A stretch of 64,000 nt of DNA from Rhabdophis nuchalis (lineage: Eukaryota; Chordata; Lepidosauria; Squamata; Natricidae). Location of the stretch: assembly GCA_039707465.1 (NCBI GenBank), contig CM077658.1, forward strand, positions 18,959,732 to 19,023,731, given 5' to 3'. The notes under the pieces are model-generated. The model had not been told where the DNA came from and searched no databases. It saw only the letters and a program-made list of their open reading frames with translations. How positions within the stretch are numbered: the first letter of the stretch is position 1; each line of letters opens with the position of its first letter. Below, one piece after another: positions 9,650-20,290 of the stretch. Both the position numbers and the translations under genes were made by a program.

Positions 9650-9940
9650 ATTTACTAAGTCTGCACTACTATTAATCTTCTCATTGTTCCTATAACCCAT
9701 CTCCTCCCACTTATGACTGTATGACTGTAACTTTGTGCTTGTATCATTATTTATATTGATTGTTTCCTAATATGACTGCATATTTGCACTCGATGACTAT
9801 CATTAAGTGTTGTACCTTATGATTCATATCTTTTATGTACACTGAGGGCATCTGCACTAAAGACAAATTCCTTGTGTGTCCAATCAGACCTGGCCAATAA
9901 AAATTTCTATGTTCTATGTTCTATGTTCTGTCTGTCTGTC
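9650..9940 (+). mobile_element. LINE-X 3' end
   Basis: Typical phrases: TTAATCTTCTCATTGTTCCT, CCCATCTCCTCCCAC, ATGTACACTGAGGGCATCTG and ATTCCTTGTGTGTCCAATC, ending CCAATAAAAATT and a short (TTCTATG)n tail. This is 3' UTR only. The parent non-LTR family is not identifiable from this piece. Confidence 0.75.
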
Positions 9941-9945
9941 ATGAT

Positions 9946-10919
9946 CTGTTTCACACCTGCACAAAAATCATAACTGGGACCCCAAATAAGCCACAGTTGA
10001 CTGGAATCTAATGTTAAGTGAAGGCAAATCTAAATGAGTTTATCCCATCGGGTGAGCATGCAGCTTACCACAACGTTTGACCAACTGCGTTTGACAAGTA
10101 TAATTAATGGCTCTGCTTGATACAGGTACCACTGGCTTCTCCAGCATTAACGAACAGTTCACCTAACAAAGGTTTGATCAACTAGCAATATAATAATATG
10201 GGAGTCACTCTTTTTATGCAGGCTAATGTTTACGGGCTTTTAAGAAAAAAAATGGGTTAACAATTGTCAGGTTATTGAAGTCAAAACTCATGTGGCAAAC
10301 TCTCTCCTGCCACGTTTGCGTGGCGCATTGGAAGTCTTCCGTGGGAAAAAACCTGTGGAAGAACTGGCCTGAACTCTCTTTCCAATTAAGTAATTAGACA
10401 AGGTGCTAAAGAAGGAGAAGAAGGGGAAAAAAGGAGGGGGATTTGAAATTACAGTATTTTGCCGGCTAAGATCATTAAAGAAGCTTTTGCTGGCAATCTG
10501 AAATTAGGATTCCATTTTTTAAAGCCCCTTCAAAAGAAAGGGAGAGTGAGAGAAAGGGAGAGAAAGCCGTACTTCAAAGTGGCTTTTTTCTTCCTCCCTT
10601 TGGAAACCTGCCTGTGTTAGGATGAAATGAATAAGGGGGGAGAAAAGAGCAACGGTTTGCCTTCTAATAAAGCATCTGTTGCCCACTTTGAACATTTCTT
10701 TACTTCTTTGTAAGCAGGCCTCTCTGGTTTGGGCGACTACTGACAATGAGGAACAGGGGCCTGGGGGGGGGGGAGGAGAAGACGAAGGAGACAATAGCTG
10801 TTAGATAGCCAATATTTCTGATTTCGTTTCCCTTTGAACTGAATCTCCGTTTGACCACACGCTGCGTCTAAAAAAAGAACTTCTTTGTCAGCTGATCCAA
10901 AGAGGCCAGTGGACACTAT
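9946..10919. other. Intergenic single-copy sequence
   Basis: No repeat or gene recognised. A poly-G run lies near 10764-10773. Confidence 0.4.
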
Positions 10920-11325
10920 CAAAGAGAGAGAGAGAGAGAGGGAGAGGGAGAGAGACAGAGACAGAGAGGGAGAGAGGGAGAGAGAGAGAGAGAGAGAGGG
11001 AGAGAGACAGAGACAGAGAGGGAGGGAGGGAGAGGGAGAGGGAGAGGGAGAGAGAGAGACAGAGAGAGGGAGAGAGACAGAGACAGAGAGAGGGAGGGAG
11101 AGAGAGACAGAGAGAGGGAGGGAGAGAGAGAGACAGAGAGAGGGAGAGAGACAGAGACAGAGAGGGAGGGAGGGAGAGAGAGAGAGAGGGAGAGAGACAG
11201 AGACAGAGAGGGAGGGAGGGAGGGAGCGGGAGAGAGAGAGACAGAGAGAGGGAGAGAGACAGAGACAGAGAGAGGGAGGGAGAGAGAGAGACAGAGACAG
11301 AGAGAGAGGGAGAGAGGGAGGGATG
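10920..11325. repeat. Purine satellite of GAGAGA/GGGAGA/GACAGA units
   Basis: About 400 bp of nearly pure purines on the + strand, arranged as higher-order blocks of GAGAGACAGAGACAGAGAGG and variants. It gives a 200-codon Ser/Leu/Pro open frame on the - strand, which is an artefact. Confidence 0.95.
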
Positions 11326-11344
11326 TGAAATTCTACCCAGGGTT

Positions 11345-11590
11345 CAGTGATGGGATTCAAAATGTTTTGCTATGTTCTGTGGGTGTGGCTTGGTGGGCGT
11401 GGCTTGGTGGGCCACCCCACCCCACTCCGTCCAATCCTAACCCCATCCCCATCCCCATCCCCCTCTCCCTCCCCCCCCCTCTCCATTCCCATCCCCACCC
11501 ATCCCATCCCATCCCACCCCCATCCCCTCTCCATCTCTATTCCACCCCATCCGCTCCTCATCCCCTCTCCTTCCCCCCTCCTTTACAGGA
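11345..11590 (+). mobile_element. hAT-like MITE left part joined to a C-rich repeat
   Basis: CAGTGATGGGATTCAAAATG and GTGGGTGTGGCTTGGTGGGC match the left part of the hAT family at 848-1111. It then passes into a (CCCATC)n-like C-rich tract. The right inverted repeat is not seen. Confidence 0.6.
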
Positions 11591-12466
11591 GCTTGTTGTA
11601 ACCATTGCCCTCTTTTACTGGAACGTCACTTTTTCTACCTGCACGCAGCCCTTCGTTCAGGAGCACGACTGTAAAATCACCCAAGAGTCGATCTGACAAA
11701 GATCGTCCTCCCTCCCTCCTTCCTCGCCCTGCCGAACGCACCAGGACCTATTTCTTGCATCGTCCAGGGAATCACAAGGCCCTTTGAGTGCGCCATGTTC
11801 AGTTCCACTGGTATGGTAATTCCCACTTTCTCAGCCGGCCCAGCTAGCCACCTGCTGGTTTTCCCTCTGGACCTACATTTTGTAATAGGCATTCATTCCT
11901 CAGAGTCTTTAGCGATGTCAGTTGGAGCAGATGTCTGTTCTGTAATTGATTAGGTATCTTTCCATGCTAAAATCGTTCCTGAGTTCAGATCAAATGAACA
12001 GTTGGTAACCGTCCCCCGTCCACCCCCTCCCTCGCCCTCCCTTCCCTCTCCTGCATCAGAATCTGATTACGTCTTCTGAAACCGAGCCTTTGAAGTGAGC
12101 CAGCTAACTGTCGGGTAATTCCAGCTTATCTGCCTTCTGCAAAATTCATCTGGAAAGGAGAGATTTGCCCAGGTGTGGAGTCAAGAGAGAGGAAGATTGT
12201 CTCTTATTAGGCCCCCATCTGTTGGCTTCAAAGTTCAGATGTCAGGGAGAGATTGCTTTACCAAGCTGGTCAAGTTAGGTATGATGGTTCCGCTTTTCAG
12301 AGGGCACTGGTGGAATCAAACGCGTGCCAGGTCCTGAAACCAGGAGAAGCCCGATAGCACCTTTTCGGATGGATATGCTTCATTAGAAGGCATCAGCTAT
12401 CATGAGTGACAGTTAACAGATACACGCAGCAGGTGAAGGGAGTTGTAGCTCATCTTGTACCACATA
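11591..12466. promoter_or_regulatory. Single-copy block, candidate conserved non-coding DNA
   Basis: 11591-12290 has no known repeat, balanced composition and words such as GTAATTGATTAGG, CTTTGAAG and GGGTAATTCC. 12291-12466 may be older repeat remnant. The regulatory assignment is inference from position upstream of NKD1. Confidence 0.25.
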
Positions 12467-12866
12467 TGTTGTTGTTGTTAGTTGCGAAATTATGTCCAAC
12501 CCATCGTGACCCCATGGACAGCATTCCTCCAGGCCTTACTGTCCTCTATCATCTTCTGGAGTCCATTTAAGCTCATGCCTACTGCTTCAGTAACTCCATC
12601 CAGCCACCTCCTTCTCTGTTGTCCCCTTCTTCTTCTTTTGCCTCCATCTTTCCCAGCATGAGGCTCTTCTCCAGAGAGTCCTTCTTCCTTCTCATTAGGT
12701 GGCCAAGGTATTTGATTTTCATCTTCAGGATCTGGCCTTCTAAAGAGCAGTCAGGGTTGATCTCCTCTAGGACTGACTGGTTGGATGGCCTTGCAGTCCG
12801 AGGGACTTGCAGGAGTCTTCTCCAGCACCAGAGTTCAAAGGCCTCCATTCTTAATACCGCATATAC
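12467..12866 (-). mobile_element. BovB LINE 3' end
   Basis: Read on the - strand it encodes the C-terminus of BovB ORF2: AFELWCWRRLLQVPRTARPS, then NQSVLEEINPD, LGHLMRRKKDSLEKSLMLGK and an acidic/basic stretch. The non-coding end contains GGGGTCACGATGGGTTGGAC and a GTT-rich tail at the left. It is 5'-truncated (about 400 of about 3200 bp). BovB is abundant in squamates and known for horizontal transfer. Confidence 0.93.
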
Positions 12867-12899
12867 ATATGGATAAGCTGAGAATTTGAATTTCTAAAG

Positions 12900-13190
12900 T
12901 CCAACCCCCAAACTGGCTTCAACTTATCCACAGACAGGCTCCATGTCAACCAGGTCTGCTGACAGAACTGTGTCTTCAGGCCCTTCTGGAAAAAATGTCA
13001 AAAGGAATCAATCTTATCCCTGAGGGAATGAAATTCCAGAGGGAGGGAGCCACCACAAAGAAGGCCCTTCTCCTGGATCCCACTAAATCCACTTCCTTGA
13101 TGGATGTGATCTGTAATAAAACTTGGCTTCCTGGTCTGAACAACCAGGTAGATGTAACCAGGGAGAATTGGTCCTTCAAATCGGTCCTTC
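12900..13190 (-). mobile_element. LINE C-terminal fragment (L2/CR1-like)
   Basis: The - strand reads SRRRAFFVVAPSLWNFIPSG and GIRLIPFDIF, the counterpart of the RALSVAGPALWNDLPPDIRT region near the C-terminus of the intact L2 ORF at 15258-18527, but too divergent to be the same subfamily. No longer coding-competent. Confidence 0.65.
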
Positions 13191-13194
13191 TTAA

Positions 13195-13500
13195 AAATCC
13201 ATCTCATCCTGGGTACCCTTTTTTTAAAAACTATTACCATCTGGCAGACGGTACAGGACAATAAAAACAAGAACAAATAGGCTGAAGAACAGCTTCTGTC
13301 CCAGGGCAGTAACTATATTGAATTCTATTGTATAGTGCAATACTAATGCAGTATCAGGGGTTTTCAATTCAATTGTGTAGAATGAGAAGGATGTGGTTTT
13401 TTAAAAAAAATAGTTTTCTTATGTATGATGTACACTGAAGAGGGCATTTAATTTCGTTGTACGAAGTGTAATGACAATAAAATAAACTTCAACTTCAAAT
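13195..13500 (+). mobile_element. LINE C-terminal fragment and 3' UTR (L2/Rex-like)
   Basis: From 13230 the + strand reads LLPSGRRYRTIKTRTNRLKN and then SFCPRAVTILNSIV, a C-terminal signature of L2/Rex-type LINEs. A degenerate 3' UTR follows (TTTCGTTGTACGAAG, GTAATGACAATAAAATAAAC). Family assignment beyond that is uncertain. Confidence 0.65.
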
Positions 13501-14430
13501 AAACTAGCCTGAAATCATGTAGGACTTCAAAAGTAATCACCCTGTACCTTGAAAAACTCATTTTGTAAATATCTCATAGTAGATTTCGTCTTTAAAAAGA
13601 AGCAGATTTTGACGGTCATTTTATTGCTTTCCATTATGATTCCTCATGGGGTTGAATTTTAGGTTGGCTATTATCCACGTCCCAGATAACAGTGGTGGTT
13701 TTGTGCCTTGTAACAGTGTTAAGAGCAGGCAGTGGTTTGCAATGTTTGGCATCACTCGTTATTTCACATAAAAATGGATTTTTTTTGTGTAGGAATAGCT
13801 GACTCAAGATTCAGGGTAGGCAGCCAATGAATTCTGTGTGACAGCTTCAAGATTGAATATATCTTGGCATCAGTTTCCTTCGGCGTGTGTTTCCTTATTA
13901 TCGGGACCACCCAGAATTTAATACGTCAATTTTTATCAACAGCTGGAAAGTCTAATAAATTCTGCTAAGGGGGAGAAAAAAAGGTGTTGAGGCCATGACC
14001 CAGACACACAAATGCAGATCAAATCTCACACAAATGCAGAGAAGGAACTATTTATCCTAGATAAGGAAGAGCAAACCAGTTTCCTGTAGTCTTGGATGCC
14101 TTATCTTGCCGAATGAGGTAGCTAGGGGGTCTTTGTCATCATAGAGGTGACGCAATCTCAAGGGCATTGCCAAGGAAGTGATCTCACGGGAAGGCTAAAC
14201 CAGGAGCAGAGGAGCTAGAAGTTTCTAGAAGGAGATGGTAATGAGCTACAGGAGTTAGCAGTGTGAAGGAAATAATTGAGCAGTATTAAGTTAAGAAGGA
14301 CCCCAGACATTGGCAGAAGTTTTGGGGCTTGGCTGGATGATGTATCTGGCCCTAATGTGCTAACAGCACAGATGTTTCCAATTGGATGTAGATTCAGGAG
14401 CTCTTATCCATATTTTATTAATGTGTGCCC
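13501..14430. other. Intergenic, nothing recognised
   Basis: Single-copy-looking sequence with no exon or repeat that I recognise. Confidence 0.4.
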
Positions 14431-14431
14431 G

Positions 14432-14500
<69 letters not shown>
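14432..14500. repeat. (GATA)n microsatellite
   Basis: About 17 tandem GATA units. GATA arrays (Bkm-type) are common in snakes and concentrated on sex chromosomes, but one short array is not diagnostic. Confidence 0.97.
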
Positions 14501-14520
14501 GATAAGTGTGCCCAAAGATA

Positions 14521-14765
14521 AGAGCCAAGGTGGTGCAGTGGTTAGAGTGCAGTGCTGCAGGTTATTTCTGCTACCTGTCGGCTGCCTGCAGTTTGGCAGT
14601 TCAAATCCCACCAGACTCAAGGTTGACTCAGCCTTCCATCCTTCTGAGGTGGGTAAAATGAGGACCAAGATTGTTGGGGGCAAATAAGCCGATTCTGTAA
14701 ACTGCTTAGAGAGAGCTGTAAAACACTGTGAAGTGGTATATAAGTCTAAGTGATAGTGCTATTAT
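14521..14765 (+). mobile_element. SINE-B copy
   Basis: Head GGTGGTGCAGTGGTTAGAGT (A box), B-box-like AGTTCAAATCCC, body GACTCAGCCTTCCATCC and GTAAAATGAGGACC, tail GTGGTATATAAGTCTAAGTG. It sits directly after the GATA array. Confidence 0.9.
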
Positions 14766-15054
14766 TTTGGCCCAATATGGGACACTTTGGGATATATAGA
14801 AATACTAGAATAGGTTCAGAATGGGTGAAGTTGGGGCTGCTTCAATGCTGCTGCTTGCTACAGTCACATGAGCTTCATTTTCAACATTCTGTGACAGTTT
14901 CCCAGCCAGTCTCACAATCCCTCACACTCTCTCCCGCCCAGCAGCAGCCACTCACCTGCTTACCAGCAAGGGACGGGAAGGGGAGATTTCCAATGCTCCT
15001 TGCCAGATTCCCACAAGGAAAGCCAATGCGGAAGCCAGCAGGAAATTGGAGGTC
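14766..15054. other. Intergenic, possibly old repeat
   Basis: No gene. The stretch between about 14900 and 15054 is GC-balanced and was the integration site of the L2 element. Confidence 0.35.
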
Positions 15055-15257
15055 ACTCTTATAATAATAATAATAATAAATTGAGATTTATTAACCGCAC
15101 CCTCTCCCCACAGGGACCCGGGGCGGTGCACAGGCATAATTAAAAACAATATACAATAATACAAACATTACTTAAAATAGAATTAAATAAAATTACCCGT
15201 GCTAAAAATATAAATTAAAAACCCATTAAAATAATTGTAGTTAAAAGACAGAGAGAA

Positions 15258-18200
15258 CTATTCAAGGCCGGCCAGTCGAAAGAGATGGGTCTTCAATTTT
15301 ACACGGAAGGAGCGGAGGTCGGTGGTCGTTCTAATATCAGGGGGAAGGTCGTTCCAGAGGGCCGGGCCCGCCACAGAGAGCGCCCTTCCCCTGGGCGTCG
15401 CCCGCTGACAAAGTCTAGTGGACGGCACCCGGAGAAGCCCCTCTCTGTGGGAGCGAATCGGCCGTGAGGATGTGTGGGGCAGGATCCGATCTCGCAGATA
15501 GCTAGGTCCCGAGCCATGGAGCGCTTTGAAGATGATAACTAACACCTTGAAGCGCACCCGGAAGACGACAGGTAGCCAGTGCAGCTCGCGCAGGAGCGGT
15601 GTTACGTGGGCAAACCTAGAGGTGCCCATAATTGCTCGCGCGGCCGCATTCTGAACTAACTGAAGCCTCCGGGTGCACCTCAAGGGGAGCCCCATGTAGA
15701 GAGAGTTACAATAGTCCAGTCGGGATGTCACGAGGGCATGAGTGACTGTGCGAAGGGCGTCCCGATCCAATAGGGGGCGCAATTGGCGAACCAGGCGAAC
15801 CTGGTAAAACGCCCTCCTGGCCACGGCTGTCACTTGCTCTTCCATAGACAGCCGGGTATCCAGGAGGACACCCAAATTGCGCGCCCCATCCACAGGGGCA
15901 AGATGTTCGCCCCCTATGGCCAGCGTTGGAGAAAGCTGGTTGAATCGGGCAGCCGGAAACCACAGCCACTCGGTCTTGGTCGGGTTGAGTCTAAGTCCGT
16001 TACTTCCCATCCAGATCCGCACGGCTTCCAGGCACTGGCACATCACCGCTACGGCATCGTTGGGGTGGTTTGGGGTAGATATGTACAGCTGGGTGTCATC
16101 AGCGTACAGATGGTACTCTACCCCAAAACCACGGATGATCTCACCCAGCGGCTTCATATATGCATTAAACAGGAGAGGCGAGAGGACCGACCCCTGAGGC
16201 ACCCCGCATGTGAGGGGTCTCGGGGTCGACCTCTGCTCTCCTGCCCGCACAAATTGCGATCGGCCAGAGAGGTAGGAGGAGAACCACCGCAAAACGGTGC
16301 CTCCCACCCCCAACCCCCCCAGCCGATGCAATAGGATACCATGGTTGATGGTATCGAAAGCCGCTGAGAGGTCTAATAGGACCAGGATGGAGGAACATCC
16401 CCCATCTCTGGCCCTCCAGAGATCATCTACCAACGCGACCAATGCCGTCTCGGTGCTATGCCCGGGCCGAAAGCCGGACTGGCGTGGATCTAGATAGTCA
16501 ACTTCCTCCAGGTGACGGGGAAACTGTTGTGCCACCACACTCTCAACAACCTTCGCCAAGAAGGGAAGGTTGGAGACTGGACGGTAGTTGTTCAAAAGAG
16601 CTGGGTCCAAAGAGGGCTTCTTGAGGAGGGGCCTCACCATAGCCTCTTTTAGGGAGGCAGGCAAGGAACCCTCACTCAAGGATGCGTTGATAACCTCTTG
16701 GAGCCAGCCTCGTGTCACCTCCCAGGATGCCAGTACAAGCCAGGAGGGGCACGGGTCCAATGAACATGTGGTGGCTCGCAGTCGCCCACGTAACCTGTCC
16801 ATATCCTCGGAAGTAACGGGGTCAAACTCCTCCCAAACAAGATCTCCCTCGTGGCATCCCACTGGGCCATGAATGGGGGCTAGCTCACTCTGTATCTGGG
16901 TGGTTTTCTCCTGCAGAAAAATCACAAATTCCTCTGCCCTACCCTGTAACGGGGCTTCCCGCTCCCTCTGTTGAAGGAGGGAACGGGTCACCCTAAACAG
17001 GGCGGCAGGGCGGTTTTCTGCGGATGCTATGAGGGTGGCACAATGATGACGTTTGGCCACCCTCAGCGCCGCAATGTAAGTCCGTAAATGGGCTCTTACC
17101 TGTGTCCGGTCAGATTCAGAGCGGCTAGCCCTCCATCTTCTCTCTAGGCATCTCTTGCGGCGTTTCATCACCCGCAGCCCCTCAGTAAACCAAGGAGCCA
17201 GGGTGGTTCGCCGCCGCGAGAGAGGCCGCAAGGGCGCGACCCGATCCAAGGCTCCCACGGCCGCACTATTCCATGCGGCCGTGAGGTCCTCCATCGGGGC
17301 GCGGGTCAGGGATACAGGAAATGGCCCAAGCGCTGTCTGGAACCCATCCGGGTCCATCAAGCGCCTGGGGCGGTACCAGATTGGTAACTCTGGTTCCGCC
17401 TCCCCGCGGAGGGGAGCAGCGGTCGGAAAGTCGAGTCGGAGAAGTGAGTGGTCTGACCATGACAAGGGTATGATGTCTATGTCCCCTGTACCCAGATCAC
17501 TCTTCCATTGGCCCGAGACGAAGATGAGGTCCGGCGTATGTCCACCCTCATGGGTGGGGCCTTGAATTACTTGGGTCAGGTCCATGGCCGTCATGGAAGC
17601 CATGAACTCCCGAGCTACCACGGATGATTCGCCCAACGATGGCAGGTTAAAGTCCCCCATAACTATAAGTCTGGGGGTCTCCACTGCCACCGTAGCGATC
17701 ACCTCCAGGAGCTCGGGCAGGGCTGCTGCTACATAGCGGGGAGCCAGGTATACAACCAGCAAGCCCAACTGCCTCCCTAGGCCCCACTTCATGCAAAGGG
17801 ACTCACAGCCGGAGGTCTGCGGCACAATGGTCTCTCTCGGCTCCAGGCCTTCCTTGATAATGACCGCTACCCCACCACCCCTGCCTAGGGCCCGCGGCTG
17901 ATGAAATGCGCGGTAACCTGGTGGGCACATTTCAACGAGGGGATGACCTCCCTCGTGGCCCAACCAGGTCTCCGCAATTCCTACCAGGTCCGGCTCCCCC
18001 TCTGACACAAGGTCACTAATGAGGGGGGCTTTGTTGACAACGGACCTGGCGTTGCAAAACATCAGCCGCAGACCCTGGCTCTGTATTCCCTGGCCACCTA
18101 GCCTGCGAGGGTTGTGGCACCCGACCGTTTGTAACCAACGGCTGCGTGCTACCAACCGGGAGGATGAAAATTGTCTCCCCTCGGTCCTGCCCCTCCCCAC

Positions 18201-18527
18201 GACCCTCTGAATTGGTATGCCCTCCTGAGGAACGACTCGGGTATCCCCCTGCCTTTCGCCTTCCGCTTCCCGCCGTCGACTGCTATCCTGGCCCTTACTA
18301 CTAATTGCTGTTTCCATCTCCATCTGTCTATATCTACCCCCCTCCCTTGAACCCCCTAAAAAAGATAATTTAAATAAGTTAAAAACTAAAAATCCCCTAA
18401 GGCCGCGCTTCGCCCATCTCTTCGGATTTACAATACCATCATCGAGATGTGCCCTAGATAAATCAAGGGGCCATACCTGCGAGAGCGGGGACTCTCGCAG
18501 CGATAGCAGGCTTGCTCTGGAATACAT
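15258..18527 (-). CDS. L2 LINE ORF2: AP-endonuclease and reverse transcriptase
   Basis: Encodes the 1089-residue enzyme that nicks target DNA and copies the element's RNA in place. Residues about 1-150 are basic, Ser/Arg-rich and of unknown role. The endonuclease spans about 152-366: FCNARSV with N159, AETWL with E186, GDFN with D292 and N294, HTPDLIF at 330-336, and SDH at 358-360. The reverse transcriptase follows: NYRPVSNL (647-654), SGFRPGHSTETAL (684-696), LLDLSAAFDTINH (717-729), GVPQGSVLSPLLF (775-787) and the catalytic YADD (808-811). A C-terminal region after 930 contains RLDYCNSLYMGLP and WNDLPPDIRT. All expected catalytic residues are present and no stop interrupts the frame. The motif wording is that of the L2 clade rather than CR1. 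The ATG chosen is the first in the frame; translation could start further in. It is a transposon gene, not a host gene. Confidence 0.95.
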   Translation of the reverse strand: MYSRASLLSLRESPLSQVWPLDLSRAHLDDGIVNPKRWAKRGLRGFLVFNLFKLSFLGGSREGGRYRQMEMETAISSKGQDSSRRREAEGERQGDTRVVPQEGIPIQRVVGRGRTEGRQFSSSRLVARSRWLQTVGCHNPRRLGGQGIQSQGLRLMFCNARSVVNKAPLISDLVSEGEPDLVGIAETWLGHEGGHPLVEMCPPGYRAFHQPRALGRGGGVAVIIKEGLEPRETIVPQTSGCESLCMKWGLGRQLGLLVVYLAPRYVAAALPELLEVIATVAVETPRLIVMGDFNLPSLGESSVVAREFMASMTAMDLTQVIQGPTHEGGHTPDLIFVSGQWKSDLGTGDIDIIPLSWSDHSLLRLDFPTAAPLRGEAEPELPIWYRPRRLMDPDGFQTALGPFPVSLTRAPMEDLTAAWNSAAVGALDRVAPLRPLSRRRTTLAPWFTEGLRVMKRRKRCLERRWRASRSESDRTQVRAHLRTYIAALRVAKRHHCATLIASAENRPAALFRVTRSLLQQREREAPLQGRAEEFVIFLQEKTTQIQSELAPIHGPVGCHEGDLVWEEFDPVTSEDMDRLRGRLRATTCSLDPCPSWLVLASWEVTRGWLQEVINASLSEGSLPASLKEAMVRPLLKKPSLDPALLNNYRPVSNLPFLAKVVESVVAQQFPRHLEEVDYLDPRQSGFRPGHSTETALVALVDDLWRARDGGCSSILVLLDLSAAFDTINHGILLHRLGGLGVGGTVLRWFSSYLSGRSQFVRAGEQRSTPRPLTCGVPQGSVLSPLLFNAYMKPLGEIIRGFGVEYHLYADDTQLYISTPNHPNDAVAVMCQCLEAVRIWMGSNGLRLNPTKTEWLWFPAARFNQLSPTLAIGGEHLAPVDGARNLGVLLDTRLSMEEQVTAVARRAFYQVRLVRQLRPLLDRDALRTVTHALVTSRLDYCNSLYMGLPLRCTRRLQLVQNAAARAIMGTSRFAHVTPLLRELHWLPVVFRVRFKVLVIIFKALHGSGPSYLRDRILPHTSSRPIRSHREGLLRVPSTRLCQRATPRGRALSVAGPALWNDLPPDIRTTTDLRSFRVKLKTHLFRLAGLE

Positions 18528-19660
18528 TTTAAATATTTTTAAATAGATAATTAAAATTCAATAATTATATATATAAAACTCGGGTGGGTATGGGAACAAT
18601 ACAGATGTTAAAAAGCACAGATGTTAAAAGTCGTTGGCAGTTGGTTAAAAACAATTCACACAAGTCAATTCATTAGATGGTAGGATGAAATCAGGTGAAA
18701 TAAAGTGCAGGATGGGTAAACCAATAAATTAATTGGTAAATAGATGTAATTAAATTAAATTAGATAGTTCGCAATGATGACCATTGGGGTGACCATAACT
18801 GGTTGCTGTCACATGTTCTTCTTTAAGACAGTCAGTCAGTTCTTCCGGGCCTATTAAGGCCTTGGTGGTGTAATTCTCCCAGACTTGGGAGAGTGACCAT
18901 GGGGGAAAATGAAATTACAGTGGTCAGCGGCCGTCCACATCCACCTTGGCGCTCTCACCGCCGCAATCCCCGCGTCACCGCCTTCGCCCAAAGGCCTCTC
19001 GGCGCTCCCACCGCCGTCAGCCTGGCCTCCAGCAGCCGCCTCTCCGCTACCACCACATGGTTCTCTCACAGCCACCACCTTCCGCCTTTCCCCAACCGGC
19101 TCCTCAGTCGCCGCCTTCGTCTCTCGCCTTCCGGCGCTCCCACCGCCGTCGACTCGGCCTCCAGCGGCAACCTCTTCCCTCCACACTCTCCACTCTCTTT
19201 CTCCACCTTCTTCACTCCAACAAACCAGCATCTCCGCCACCTCCGCCATCTTCCTCCACGCCTCTCTCACCATTCCCGCTGGCCACCGGTGCTCTCACCA
19301 CCGCTTCACCCACGGCACGCCACCAAGTTGCTTTCAGCTTTTAGCTTTTCGGAGCTCTTCAGTGCAGCCGGCCTCTCTCCGCCCTATTAAAATGTCCGGG
19401 CGGCGGCCTCTGCACCGGCCTCCGTTGCGGCAGTTCTCGCCCGGCGCTCACACCGCCGAGCGTTCCAGTCGCCGGCGCTCCGTCCGCTCTTCCCCCGATG
19501 TTGCGAACCCCACCCTAAGGTGTCCGGGTGGGTCCCTCATCCTCCCATGCCCTCCAAGATCACAAACGAGGGCAGGGGGGCACTCAAAATGCCAACGACC
19601 TCCGCAGCCAACACGGAGCTTCAGAGCTACCCCGCCATCTTCGCGCAAGCGCAGACCAGA
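18528..19660 (-). promoter_or_regulatory. 5' leader of the L2 element
   Basis: Two parts can be told apart. 18528-18860 is AT-rich spacer. 18860-19660 is GC-rich, with recurring CACCGCCG-containing phrases near 18948, 18999, 19132 and 19441, the kind of arrangement seen in LINE internal promoters. The open frame of 139 codons on the - strand here has no domain I know and is probably not an ORF1. Confidence 0.6.
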
Positions 19661-19666
19661 ACTCTT

Positions 19667-20159
19667 GCTCTTTCTGCTCTCCCCCTCCTCACATTAATTA
19701 CAGCTGACAAGTTCAGTGTCTTTCACCACTGAGACATTGTGCCCCCATTTATCTATTCAACTTGTATCTAACAGCATGAATAGATCTATATCTGTATCCA
19801 TCCCTGAGAGCCAATTCTAGGTTGAGTCTGGGGCCAAAGTATGCATTTTCCTATCAAGTTGCAAAGAGTGCCGTGTGATCTATTGTCCCCTTCTTTTACC
19901 ACAACTCTTGTTAAAGTCAAAGAGACTGCTGTGAAATTCCACCACCAGATGGCATTTGGGAAGAAAATGAAACAGCTGCATTGAATTGATGGGCTTTTGA
20001 TGTTCCAACTCAGAGAGAGAGAGAGAGGAATAAAATAATAACACAATGTCCCACACTCTTGGACTAGAGAGATCCTTTCTACAGAAAAAAACACACAAAT
20101 CACTTTAACTTTATGAAAGTATTTGGTTAAAAACACGAGTTCAAAAGTATGAAGCTTAC
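19667..20159. other. Intergenic, nothing recognised
   Basis: Single-copy-looking sequence with a short GA run near 20011-20024. Confidence 0.4.
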
Positions 20160-20290
20160 TAGAGATTCCTCTAACTTGGTTGTGACCAAACCATCTGGGT
20201 GACTTTGGGCCAATGACCAGGAGACAGTGAGTTCTAGTCCTGCCTTAGGCATGAAAGCCAGTTGGGTGATTTCAGCCAAATCATTAGGAG

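Larger units (their letters stand above)
15061..19660 (-). mobile_element. Full-length L2-type LINE with intact ORF
   Basis: A complete non-LTR retrotransposon in antisense orientation to NKD1. The 3' end at 15061 is a (TTA)n-type tail (on the - strand, AATTTATTATTATTATTATT). The 5' end at 19660 opens with a GC-rich leader containing GCGCGAAGATGGCGG. A candidate TSD, ACTCTT, lies at 15055-15060 and 19661-19666. Between them are a leader of about 1.1 kb and one 1089-codon ORF2 without stops. Most L2 copies are heavily 5'-truncated, so a 4.6-kb copy with an open frame is probably young. No ORF1 was recognised. Confidence 0.9.

Noticed and set aside
10737..11360. 207-codon open frame on the - strand
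   Set aside because: Ser/Leu/Pro low-complexity translation of the purine satellite.
12579..12848. 89-codon frame as a host gene
   Set aside because: It is the BovB ORF2 C-terminus.
18854..19273. 139-codon frame as L2 ORF1
   Set aside because: No esterase, zinc-knuckle or coiled-coil features; GC-rich leader composition explains it.
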